Positions 32,147 through 40,100 of a stretch of DNA of 44,028 nt are shown one piece after another. The stretch is from Spirochaetaceae bacterium (GTDB lineage Bacteria > Spirochaetota > Spirochaetia > DSM-27196 > SKKC01): assembly GCA_007694005.1 (NCBI GenBank), contig RECN01000104.1, positions 1 through 44,028 of the forward strand, written 5' to 3'. How positions within the stretch are numbered: the first letter of the stretch is position 1; each line of letters starts with the position of its first letter. Both the position numbers and the translations under genes were made by a program. The notes beneath the pieces are model-generated. The model had not been told where the DNA came from and did not search any database. It saw nothing but the letters and a program-made list of their open reading frames with translations.

Positions 32147-33556
32147 CTACTCATTCTTCCGAACAAGCTCGACGACGTTTTCTATATGATAGGTCTGAGG
32201 GAACATGTCTACCGGTTGTATGCGAACAAGATCATAGGCCTCCGAGAGCATGGCCACGTCGCGCGCCTGCGTCGACGGTTTACAACTCACGTAAATGATC
32301 CTTGGAGGTTTCTCCCGAAGAAGCGTCTTGACGACCGCCGGGTGCAGACCGGCTCGCGGAGGATCGAGAATGACGAGATCGGGCCGCTGAAAATCGCCCG
32401 GGTAGGTCGTACTGAGAACATCTTCTACCGTTCCACACACGAAGGTGCAGTTGTCAACTCCATTCGCTTCCTGATTCGTCCGCGCCGCGTCTATAGCCTC
32501 GGGAACGTTTTCGACGCCGTAGACATGACTCGCGGCGGCTGCAACGAGAAGAGCAATGCTGCCGGCACCGCAGTAGAGATCATAAACAACCTGCGAGCCG
32601 TCGAGACCCGCCCACTCACGCACCAGCTCGTAGAGTCGCTCGGCCTGGTCAGGATTCGTCTGAAAAAACGACTGCGGACGGATGCTGAAATCTATGCCCA
32701 GAAGCGTCTCGACGATATCTGACTCGCCGTAGCGGAGCGTCAGACGCGCATTCTGCAACGTATCATTTTTACTCGTGTTCACTCCCACGTAGAATGACGT
32801 GATTTCCGGAAACTGTTCCCGAAAAAGAGATTCGTAGGGCCCGGCAAGATCGTCACGTTCGGTTCCAAGAACGAGAATGACCATGACCCCACCGTTACGA
32901 CTCGTTCTGATGATCAGGGACCTCAGTTCACCGGCATTTTCGACCGGGTCGTAAAACAGATCACCACGCTCTCGCGCGTAGGTACAGACGGTATTACGTA
33001 TACGGTCTGAGAGCTGATCCAGAAGAAAACACTCGCTGATCTGCAGCACCTTGTCGAAACTGCCCTTAACGTGAAAACCGAGTGCGTCCCGCGCCGAAAA
33101 GACATCATCGCTCTCAATCTCGGCGGGAGTGAGCCACCGCCGGTTCGAAAAGCTGAAATCGAGCCTGTTTCGGTAAAACCGGTCGCTGCGGGACGGCAGA
33201 ACATCGGGAATCTCGGGTCTCGGGACAGCAGCCAGACGGTCAAAAATCTGTTCGACAAAATGTTTCTTGTATCTACATTGTTCTGCATACTCGAGAAACT
33301 GCCACTTACACCCGCCGCAGTGCTCAAAGTGCCGACAGAAGGGTTCAACCCGCTCGGGCGACCGTCGGACAAACTCGACGGGATGCGCGAAGGCAAAGCG
33401 CTTCTTCTTCTTGTGCACCCGGGCGTGTACGACTTCGCCCGGCAGCACATCCTCAACAAAGATGACCGGCCCGTTTTCAGGCTTCGCGACACCGTGCCCG
33501 GTGTATTCGAGGTCGACGATTTCCAGATCTTTGAGATTTTTTTCCATACGAGGCAT
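32147..33556 (-). CDS. rlmD: 23S rRNA (uracil-1939-C5)-methyltransferase RlmD/RumA type
   Basis: The 469-residue enzyme has an N-terminal TRAM domain (LEIVDLEYTGHGVAKPENG). Next come iron-sulfur cysteines Cys74, Cys80, Cys83 (FCRHFEHCGGCKWQ) and Cys176 in QISECFLLD. The SAM-dependent methyltransferase domain has VYDLYCGAGSIALLVA, LVILDPPRAGLHP and the catalytic Cys in IYVSCKPSTQARD. It methylates a uracil of 23S rRNA using SAM and a covalent Cys adduct. RlmCD-type enzymes with two target sites look similar, so the exact uracil is not certain. A good promoter lies directly upstream. Confidence 0.92.
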   Translation of the reverse strand: MPRMEKNLKDLEIVDLEYTGHGVAKPENGPVIFVEDVLPGEVVHARVHKKKKRFAFAHPVEFVRRSPERVEPFCRHFEHCGGCKWQFLEYAEQCRYKKHFVEQIFDRLAAVPRPEIPDVLPSRSDRFYRNRLDFSFSNRRWLTPAEIESDDVFSARDALGFHVKGSFDKVLQISECFLLDQLSDRIRNTVCTYARERGDLFYDPVENAGELRSLIIRTSRNGGVMVILVLGTERDDLAGPYESLFREQFPEITSFYVGVNTSKNDTLQNARLTLRYGESDIVETLLGIDFSIRPQSFFQTNPDQAERLYELVREWAGLDGSQVVYDLYCGAGSIALLVAAAASHVYGVENVPEAIDAARTNQEANGVDNCTFVCGTVEDVLSTTYPGDFQRPDLVILDPPRAGLHPAVVKTLLREKPPRIIYVSCKPSTQARDVAMLSEAYDLVRIQPVDMFPQTYHIENVVELVRKNE

Positions 33557-33567
33557 AGCTATCCCGG

Positions 33568-33596
33568 ACTATACGGTACTGACGACGGACTTACAA
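33568..33596 (-). promoter_or_regulatory. Promoter of rlmD
   Basis: On the minus strand TTGTAA (33596-33591) and TATAGT (33573-33568) are 17 bases apart. The -10 ends 11 bases before the ATG, which implies a leader of about 4-5 bases. Confidence 0.55.
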
Positions 33597-33604
33597 GGCT
33601 GCAG

Positions 33605-33633
33605 TAGTCATACCTGTTCTGAAGCCTTATACT
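33605..33633 (+). promoter_or_regulatory. Candidate promoter of the lipoprotein-LysM gene pair
   Basis: TAGTCA (33605-33610) and TATACT (33628-33633) are 17 bases apart and lie 45 bases before the lipoprotein ATG, leaving a normal leader with AGGAGG. It is back to back with the rlmD promoter. Confidence 0.5.
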
Positions 33634-33678
33634 GTACACGAAGGTCTGAGATTAATTCCATAGGAGGATTATCCCTAT

Positions 33679-34305
33679 ATGAAACGAAAAACGCTACTAT
33701 ATATCATAGTCGGCTCGCTCCTTCTTTTCATGGGCGCATGCGCATCCGCCCCCGAAGAAGAGCCGGAAATTCCCGTTGTTGATGATGTCGCACAGAACGA
33801 GGCAGCGGCTCTCCGCGAGACGATTATCGAGTACGGTCTCGACGAGTACGAGGCAGACGAGTTCGCCGCCGGTGACGCCCAGTTCAGCGCAGGTACCGCG
33901 AATCTCGTCGACGATCCTGAGTCTGCAGGAGAAAATTTCCGCATGGCGATAGGCCACTTCGAGACCGTAATCAGTCGGGGCTTTCCGACGCTTCTCGGCG
34001 AGCGTGAAGAGGCCGCAGAAGCGGTGCGCGAAGAAGCCCTCGCCGCTCGAGCCGACGTGGCAGCAGCCACCGTTTTTTCGAGTGCAGACACGAAACTCGC
34101 ACGGGCGCAGACACAAAGAGCTGACGGATCGTTCGAAGCTTCGTTTGTCTCGTTCAACGAGGCAACCGTTGAGTTCGCAGACGCACGGGATACCGCGGTC
34201 GAACGCCGCGAACGGGCGCAGGCAGCACTCGATCGGGCGAATCAGCGCCTCGAAGAGGCAGAAGAGCGCGCACGCGAGCTCGACGAAGAAGTTGACGAAG
34301 ACTAA
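33679..34305 (+). CDS. Lipoprotein with helical repeats
   Basis: The ATG has a strong TAGGAGG about 12 bases upstream. The 208-residue protein opens MKRKTLLYIIVGSLLLFMGAC, a lipoprotein signal with the modified Cys in MGAC. An acidic linker is followed by Ala- and Glu-rich helices that probably form a TPR-like or coiled structure (FSAGTANL, FRMAIGHFETVIS, LARAQTQRADGSFEASFVSF). The end (about 170-208) is a charged coiled coil of Glu, Arg and Ala. It should sit on the periplasmic face of a membrane. It is 18 bases before the LysM gene, and the two share composition. No function can be given. Confidence 0.75.
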   Translation: MKRKTLLYIIVGSLLLFMGACASAPEEEPEIPVVDDVAQNEAAALRETIIEYGLDEYEADEFAAGDAQFSAGTANLVDDPESAGENFRMAIGHFETVISRGFPTLLGEREEAAEAVREEALAARADVAAATVFSSADTKLARAQTQRADGSFEASFVSFNEATVEFADARDTAVERRERAQAALDRANQRLEEAEERARELDEEVDED

Positions 34306-34323
34306 TCAGGAGAGACACGCAAT

Positions 34324-35307
34324 ATGAAGATTTACAGACGATTATTTATTGGTGTGCTGGCTTTCCTCTTTGTCGGTGGAATGCTTTCCGCTCAGAGCCT
34401 TCTTGACAACGAAGAATTTCGAAGAGCCCGGGAACTGCAGCAGCAGGCTCAGGAGGCTTTCGACGCGGGCGAGTACGAGCGGTCAATCGAGCTTTCAGAG
34501 GAAGCCGAAGAAGCATCGCTCCGTGGACGGGACATTGCTGAGCAACGACGGGACGGATTTCGTGCGGCAAATGCACGAACAATCGCCCGTGACCGGCTAT
34601 CCACCGCAGAGTCGCTCAACATACGAAACGAGTTTCCGGATATCTGGGACGAGGCACAGGCGGCTTACGATCAGGGGCAGGAACAGTACGATAGTGAGAG
34701 TTTCATAGAAGCACGCAGCTCATTCCTCTCGGTCCGAGATGAGATAATCACCGACGAGGTACTTGGACAGCTGCGAAGAATTGGTGGGCTTCGGATCGAA
34801 GCCGCGGAAGCTCGAGGCCTTGCACGCACACGACTCAATCGCGCCGAAACGCTCGATATTGAGCGGGAGTTCCCCGACGTCTACGAAGAAGCCCTCGCGG
34901 CCTTTGAGAGCGCCGACGGAGCCTACGATAACGAACAGTGGCAGGAATCACGAGACGGTTTCCGGTCCATTCTCGACATTATCGACGCAGACATGCTTGC
35001 CGAACTCCAGGACCGTCAGCGGGCCCGTGAAGCAGCGGCAGAGGAAGCCGAAGAAGAAGTCGCGGATCTACCCGGATTCTATATCGTACGTCGCATTCCC
35101 GAGCGTCGGGACAGTTTCTGGCGCATCGCCGAATACGAGTTTATCTACGATAATCCCTGGGAATGGCAGCGTATTTACGAGGCCAACCGCGACCTGCTGC
35201 AGGACCCCGATAATCCGGATCTGATTCAGCCCGGAATGCGGTTCAGAATACCACCGCTGGAAGGTGAGACGCGATCGGGAACGTGGAATCCCGAAGACGC
35301 CCGCTAA
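34324..35307 (+). CDS. Exported LysM protein with two helical repeats
   Basis: AGGAGA precedes the ATG. The 327-residue protein has a signal peptide (MKIYRRLFIGVLAFLFVGGM, cleaved near LSAQS). A helical region follows, in which two similar units of about 60-80 residues can be seen. One contains ARDRLSTAESLNIRNEFPDI and the next ARTRLNRAETLDIEREFPDV, each followed by an EAxAAxxxGxxxYD-like turn. After an Ala/Glu linker comes a C-terminal LysM domain (about 250-312): FYIVRRIPERRDSFWRIAEY through NPWEWQRIYEANRDLL to LIQPGMRFRIP. LysM binds peptidoglycan, so the protein probably links the wall to another envelope part. It ends at a strong terminator. Confidence 0.85.
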   Translation: MKIYRRLFIGVLAFLFVGGMLSAQSLLDNEEFRRARELQQQAQEAFDAGEYERSIELSEEAEEASLRGRDIAEQRRDGFRAANARTIARDRLSTAESLNIRNEFPDIWDEAQAAYDQGQEQYDSESFIEARSSFLSVRDEIITDEVLGQLRRIGGLRIEAAEARGLARTRLNRAETLDIEREFPDVYEEALAAFESADGAYDNEQWQESRDGFRSILDIIDADMLAELQDRQRAREAAAEEAEEEVADLPGFYIVRRIPERRDSFWRIAEYEFIYDNPWEWQRIYEANRDLLQDPDNPDLIQPGMRFRIPPLEGETRSGTWNPEDAR

Positions 35308-35323
35308 GACCGGTCGATTGACA

Positions 35324-35354
35324 GGCCCCTCGCTTTTGAGGGGCCGTTTTTTTA
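35324..35354 (+). terminator. Rho-independent terminator after the LysM gene
   Basis: GGCCCCTC (35324-35331) pairs with GAGGGGCC (35338-35345) around GCTTTT and is followed by GTTTTTTTA. It also separates this operon from the convergent pbpC. Confidence 0.93.
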
Positions 35355-35361
35355 GCCTGGA

Positions 35362-37167
35362 CTACTGACGCCACAAAAGATAATCAGCAGTCCGCAGTAC
35401 CACACGCGCGGGCAGCGAGCTTCCTGGTCGTCCGATTACTGTCTGTCCGTCGAGATTTCCCATCCACACCGCCACCGTGTGCTCTTCCGACGCTGCTATC
35501 GCGAGAATGTCGGTAAACTGACTTGCCGTTCCGGTTTTCAGAATGATCCCCTCGTATTCGTGTATGAACGAATCTGCGGGAAATCCGAGATGTCTGTAAG
35601 AAGCCGACGAGAGGATTTCCCGCACCTGTCCCGCTGACGCCTCAGACACGACACGCCGGTCGGGCGTCGGCATCATGCGGTCGTCTACCGGTCTGAATGA
35701 CAGCGGGAGATAGACGCCTCCGCGTGCGATCGACGCGTAGGCTGCCGACAGTTCGTCGAGGCTTGTTCGAGCAGCTCCGAGGACCGCACCAAGGCCGGCT
35801 TCCGGGATCTCTCTGATCAGTATCTCAAACCCGAGGTTCTGCATATACGTCGAAAACAGGGACTCCCCCAGCTCATCGTACAGAACCACTGCGGGCACGT
35901 TCAGCGACGAACCTAAAGCCTCGGCTGCGGTGACGACGCCGTTGAACTGCCTGTTAAAGTTAAAGGGAATAAAGACCCGTTCATTGCCAAAACGCGTCGG
36001 TTCGTCGAGAAAGGTGCTGTCCATGGTATACCCCCGCTCAAACGCCAGGGCGAAGAGAAACGGTTTAATGGTACTGCCGGGACTTCTCGGAACCCGGACC
36101 GCATCGATGTAGGAACGACCGTAGGGTGTCCCGTCAGGATTTGATCCGAGATACGCGAGGACCTCGCCGGTGCTGTTCTCGACCACGAGCGCAGCTGCAT
36201 CGGAGATCCGATTTCCCCGTGCATCGTGCAACGCATCGAACACAGCCGAAACGAGAAAAGCCTGGACATCGAGATCAATCGTCGATCTGATCGACGATGT
36301 TTCACTTGAGGTCGTGAGCCTGTTTACGTAGTGCGCAAGACTGAGACTACTGATATCCGGAGCGTCTATAAGCAGGAGCCGCTGCACCGGCCCGCGACGA
36401 GCACGCGAACGGGCCCGTTCGGCTATATGCTCAAGCGAGACACGAGTGAAGTCCCTCCCCGTCATTGTCGCCGCCCGGAAAGCCGCCTCAACAGCACGTT
36501 CCGGAGCGCGATGCAGCGCGTACAGGTTCGGGTTCCTCGGGATAGCCATGAGAAGATACGCCTGCCGGGTATCGAGGTCGGACGCGCGGGTGTTAAACCA
36601 GAACCGCGCAGCTGCATCTATGCCTTCGACCGAAAACCCGAAAGGTATATGGTTCACGTACAGCTCTAGAAGCGCCTCAGGATCGAGCCTGGCTCGAAGA
36701 CGAAGCGCGTTCCAAGCGTCTCGTAGCCGGGCGACGCCGACCGTCTGCTTCGGATGACCATCGGGTTCGCGAACGGTACCCCGAATCAGGCGAGACAGCT
36801 GAACGGCAATCGTTGCCCCGCCGTAGGCCTCGTGACCAGAGCCCATCCGACGGTGCAGTCTGCCGAGCACGGCAAGCGGATCAATCCCGGGGTGCAGGTA
36901 ATAGCGACGGTCCTCCGAAGCGAGAACAGCTTCGATGACGTGATCGGGAAGCGCATCGATCGACACATGAAAGCGATAGCCTGCATCGCCCGTCTGAAGG
37001 ACTGCAAACTCCTGTCCATACCGGTCGGTAACGACGGAGCTTGACGGACGATGCTGCAAGGCCGTGAGTTCCGGATACGGCGTAAAGCGGGCTCCAAGGA
37101 ACACGCACACGATCAGAGCCAACGGAACGAGATACATGCGTTTCAGCCACGCCACCGTACGTGACAT
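35362..37167 (-). CDS. pbpC: Bifunctional penicillin-binding protein 1C
   Basis: This 601-residue class A penicillin-binding protein has an N-terminal anchor (about residues 12-28). The glycosyltransferase domain shows AVLASEDRRYYLHPGIDP, GGATIAVQLSRLIRG and ELYVNHIPFGF. The transpeptidase domain has the nucleophile Ser365 in PGSTIKPF, then SLNVP, and Lys544-Thr-Gly in LKTGTAS. It polymerises and crosslinks peptidoglycan in the periplasm. The C-terminal extra domain typical of E. coli PBP1C (about 770 residues) is absent, so this is a short form. The alpha-2-macroglobulin gene ends 3 bases upstream, the well-known pairing of these two families. Confidence 0.93.
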   Translation of the reverse strand: MSRTVAWLKRMYLVPLALIVCVFLGARFTPYPELTALQHRPSSSVVTDRYGQEFAVLQTGDAGYRFHVSIDALPDHVIEAVLASEDRRYYLHPGIDPLAVLGRLHRRMGSGHEAYGGATIAVQLSRLIRGTVREPDGHPKQTVGVARLRDAWNALRLRARLDPEALLELYVNHIPFGFSVEGIDAAARFWFNTRASDLDTRQAYLLMAIPRNPNLYALHRAPERAVEAAFRAATMTGRDFTRVSLEHIAERARSRARRGPVQRLLLIDAPDISSLSLAHYVNRLTTSSETSSIRSTIDLDVQAFLVSAVFDALHDARGNRISDAAALVVENSTGEVLAYLGSNPDGTPYGRSYIDAVRVPRSPGSTIKPFLFALAFERGYTMDSTFLDEPTRFGNERVFIPFNFNRQFNGVVTAAEALGSSLNVPAVVLYDELGESLFSTYMQNLGFEILIREIPEAGLGAVLGAARTSLDELSAAYASIARGGVYLPLSFRPVDDRMMPTPDRRVVSEASAGQVREILSSASYRHLGFPADSFIHEYEGIILKTGTASQFTDILAIAASEEHTVAVWMGNLDGQTVIGRPGSSLPARVVLRTADYLLWRQ

Positions 37168-37170
37168 AAC

Positions 37171-40100
37171 TTACTCCCTGCGTTGTATCTGAACGAGATG
37201 ACCCTCGGAACGCCCAAACACCTCCGGCTCGTACACGAGAGTTGCATCCGCCGGTGGAGATGGAAATACCCCCGGTATGCGGGCCCGTACGAGAAATTCG
37301 AACTCAATAGCTCCCGGCAGGAGATCGTGCAGAAACACACGGTACTCGTTGTCGTACACGCGTCCCGGGCCGGAACTCACGTCTCCGTAGCCTGCGGTCG
37401 TCTCAAGCCGCGTATCGAGAATCTCGAGGCCGGATGCCACCGGAATAGTCACCGCAACCATGGACCGCCGAACGCCGGTGTTCAGCGTGGTGCGAATCCG
37501 GTAGGTCGTTCCGCCGACCAGGTCCTGAGCATCGATGTCGGAGCCATCGATCGTGAGAAATTGCTGGATCACGCTTATTCCCTGGTCGCGAGGCGGAAGT
37601 GCCTCGGTCGGAAGCAGATACGACATCTGCAGTCGGTACCAGAGCGGACTCACCGCCCCCTCGATCATGACCGGTAGCGCCTCTCCGGGCTGCCCGGCAG
37701 TAATATCCGCCGCCCGCGCTTCGAAGCGGACCGAGCGTTCTGCGTCACCTCCGATCTCCTGAACACCGAGGTCGGCAGAACCGATGCGTGCCCGAATGTC
37801 CTGCCGCGGATGCTCCCCGTCGTTCAGTGCAGACCGGGTAAACACATGAACGACCCACACCGCTTCAGTCGCAGAGAGCCCCCTGCCCCGCCTCAGTTCC
37901 AGCGACTCGGCGATACGACCGCTGTAGACGGTTTGCGGTTCGAATGTTGCGGAGAGCAGATACATTCTCGCGAGCGTCGATACAGGAGTATCGACTGATC
38001 TGGCCACGCTCAGCGGTTCCCGCAACTCGACCGAACGCTCGGAGACCAGCACGTGACTCTTCATGCTGTCGTAGAATGTGCGGGACTGGTCACGGTCTCC
38101 GAGGTTCAGATACGAGAGCGCAAGCAGACCCTGTTCCGCATGGCCCAGTCGTCGGGGTTCCATGTCCCGCTCGAAGCCTGAAAGACTACCATCCTCAAGA
38201 CGACCGAGGAGCGTCAGGGCGTATCCCGCGGTCAATCGGGTTACGGCGTCAAACCGGGAACCGAAAAAGACTGTTTCCAGATACCGTTCGAAAGAATCGG
38301 AATCAAAGCCGGATGCGGAAATACCGTCACTAATGAGGTCGTAATGCGATGCACGCATGTCCGCGTACATGACACCGATGCGGGAACTTGTGGCAGCGTG
38401 AGATGCCCGAAAACCGTCGAACAGAGGTATCCCGCCGTCGGCCTGCTGATACTCCCCTAACGTCCGAAACAGCTCTTCGATGTCCGCATCTCCGTCGCCG
38501 ACGGTGATCGAGCCGTAGACCCGGCCGACCATGTGCTCGATCAGGATAGTAGTTGTCTGTTCAAGTCGATCACGAGCCTCATCGAGCGCGGTCAGGCGGT
38601 CGGTCCGGACGCGAATGCTGACCTGTTCGCTTCCCGGCAGCGAAAAAAGCGGGAAGAGAATCTGATCCACTTCGCCGGCGTCGGGCTCCATGAGAGACGA
38701 CGTCGAAACCGTTTCGCGGGTCGATGGAACAACAACCTCGAGCTCGCTGTATGACTGGTCTACCAGGACATCCGACTCGAAGAGAAGCGATAGACGGGCG
38801 ATACCTGCCGCTTGTGCAGACACCAGGAAAGGTACGCGCATAGTCTCACCGGCACCGATGCGCACCTGGACTGACTGCGGGCTGTGAAAGGCGAGCACCG
38901 GCTGTAAAAGCTGACCATCGTCGCTCTCGAAGGACACGCTGGCGTCAACATCCTGTCCGGTTGTATTGGTCAGAAGTACACCGAGTTCTGCAGTGTCGCG
39001 GATGCGAAGCATACGGGGTAGATCCGGCCGTACGTTGACCGGCAGCGATGCCCGCACCTCGCGCTCAGCTATCCCGAAGCGCTCGGATCCGAAAGCGACC
39101 GCGCTGAAACGCCACGTCGTCAGGGTGTCAGGGAGGTCGACCTGGTAGTTTACACGACCGTCGGCATCGGTCCGTCCCGAGACATCGAATACGGCGAGAC
39201 GCGAGAAGTCGCTTCGATCATACGCCTCAGCGGCGAACGAACGCGCCGCTTCTGCATCTGCCTTGCCTCCACCGCCGCCTCCGTGGAGATTCCGCGACTC
39301 AAACAGGACAGGAGAGACAAGGAGGTTCCGGCTGTCGCCGCCCTGCACTGCAAGCGGAAACTGACTGCGACGATACATGTGTGATATGGGATCAGGAATA
39401 CGGTAATTGATCAGATCTACCACACCGCGATCCACACCAATTAGAAGTACCCGTTGATCTGCAACCGGTCTGCCATCGCTGCGCACCGACACATCCAGCT
39501 CGATACGCTCACCCGGGCGCGCATCGTGTTCCAGTCCGCCAATAACGACGTCGAGTCTCCGGTGTTCTGTGGATACCGGGATCGTAGTCATTCCGTAGTA
39601 TCCGGCCGGTCGACCGAGGTCCGGACGGCCGTACTCGTCCGGCGGCATCTCCGACCGCGGACTCGCTGCATACACGCCTACATAGACAACCGGAGCATAG
39701 TCTTCGCGGATCGGAACTTCGATAACGCCGGTGCTCCCGTCAATATGAACGAAGAACTCGTCGAGAATTCCTGCCTGCTCGACGGTTACGAGGTACTCTC
39801 CGGACTCAAGAGGGCTGCGAAGCAGGATTCTCGCAGTTTCACCCGGCTCATACAGACTTTCCTCAGGATCGAGACGGATCTGACCTTCGAAATCGTAGCT
39901 CCACAACGCGACGTCGGCCCCGGTCACAAAAAAGTCATAGGCGGTTACGACGGGTCTTCCCGCATGATCCTCGGCCCGGATCTCGACGGTGTAACTACCG
40001 GTGTGCCCGGGCTGCACCTGAAACGAGGTCTGCCCGGCTTCGATCTGAAGAGGCAGTTCGACCTCCGGTATCGTTTCGCGCTCGTAGGTTCGCCAGTATG

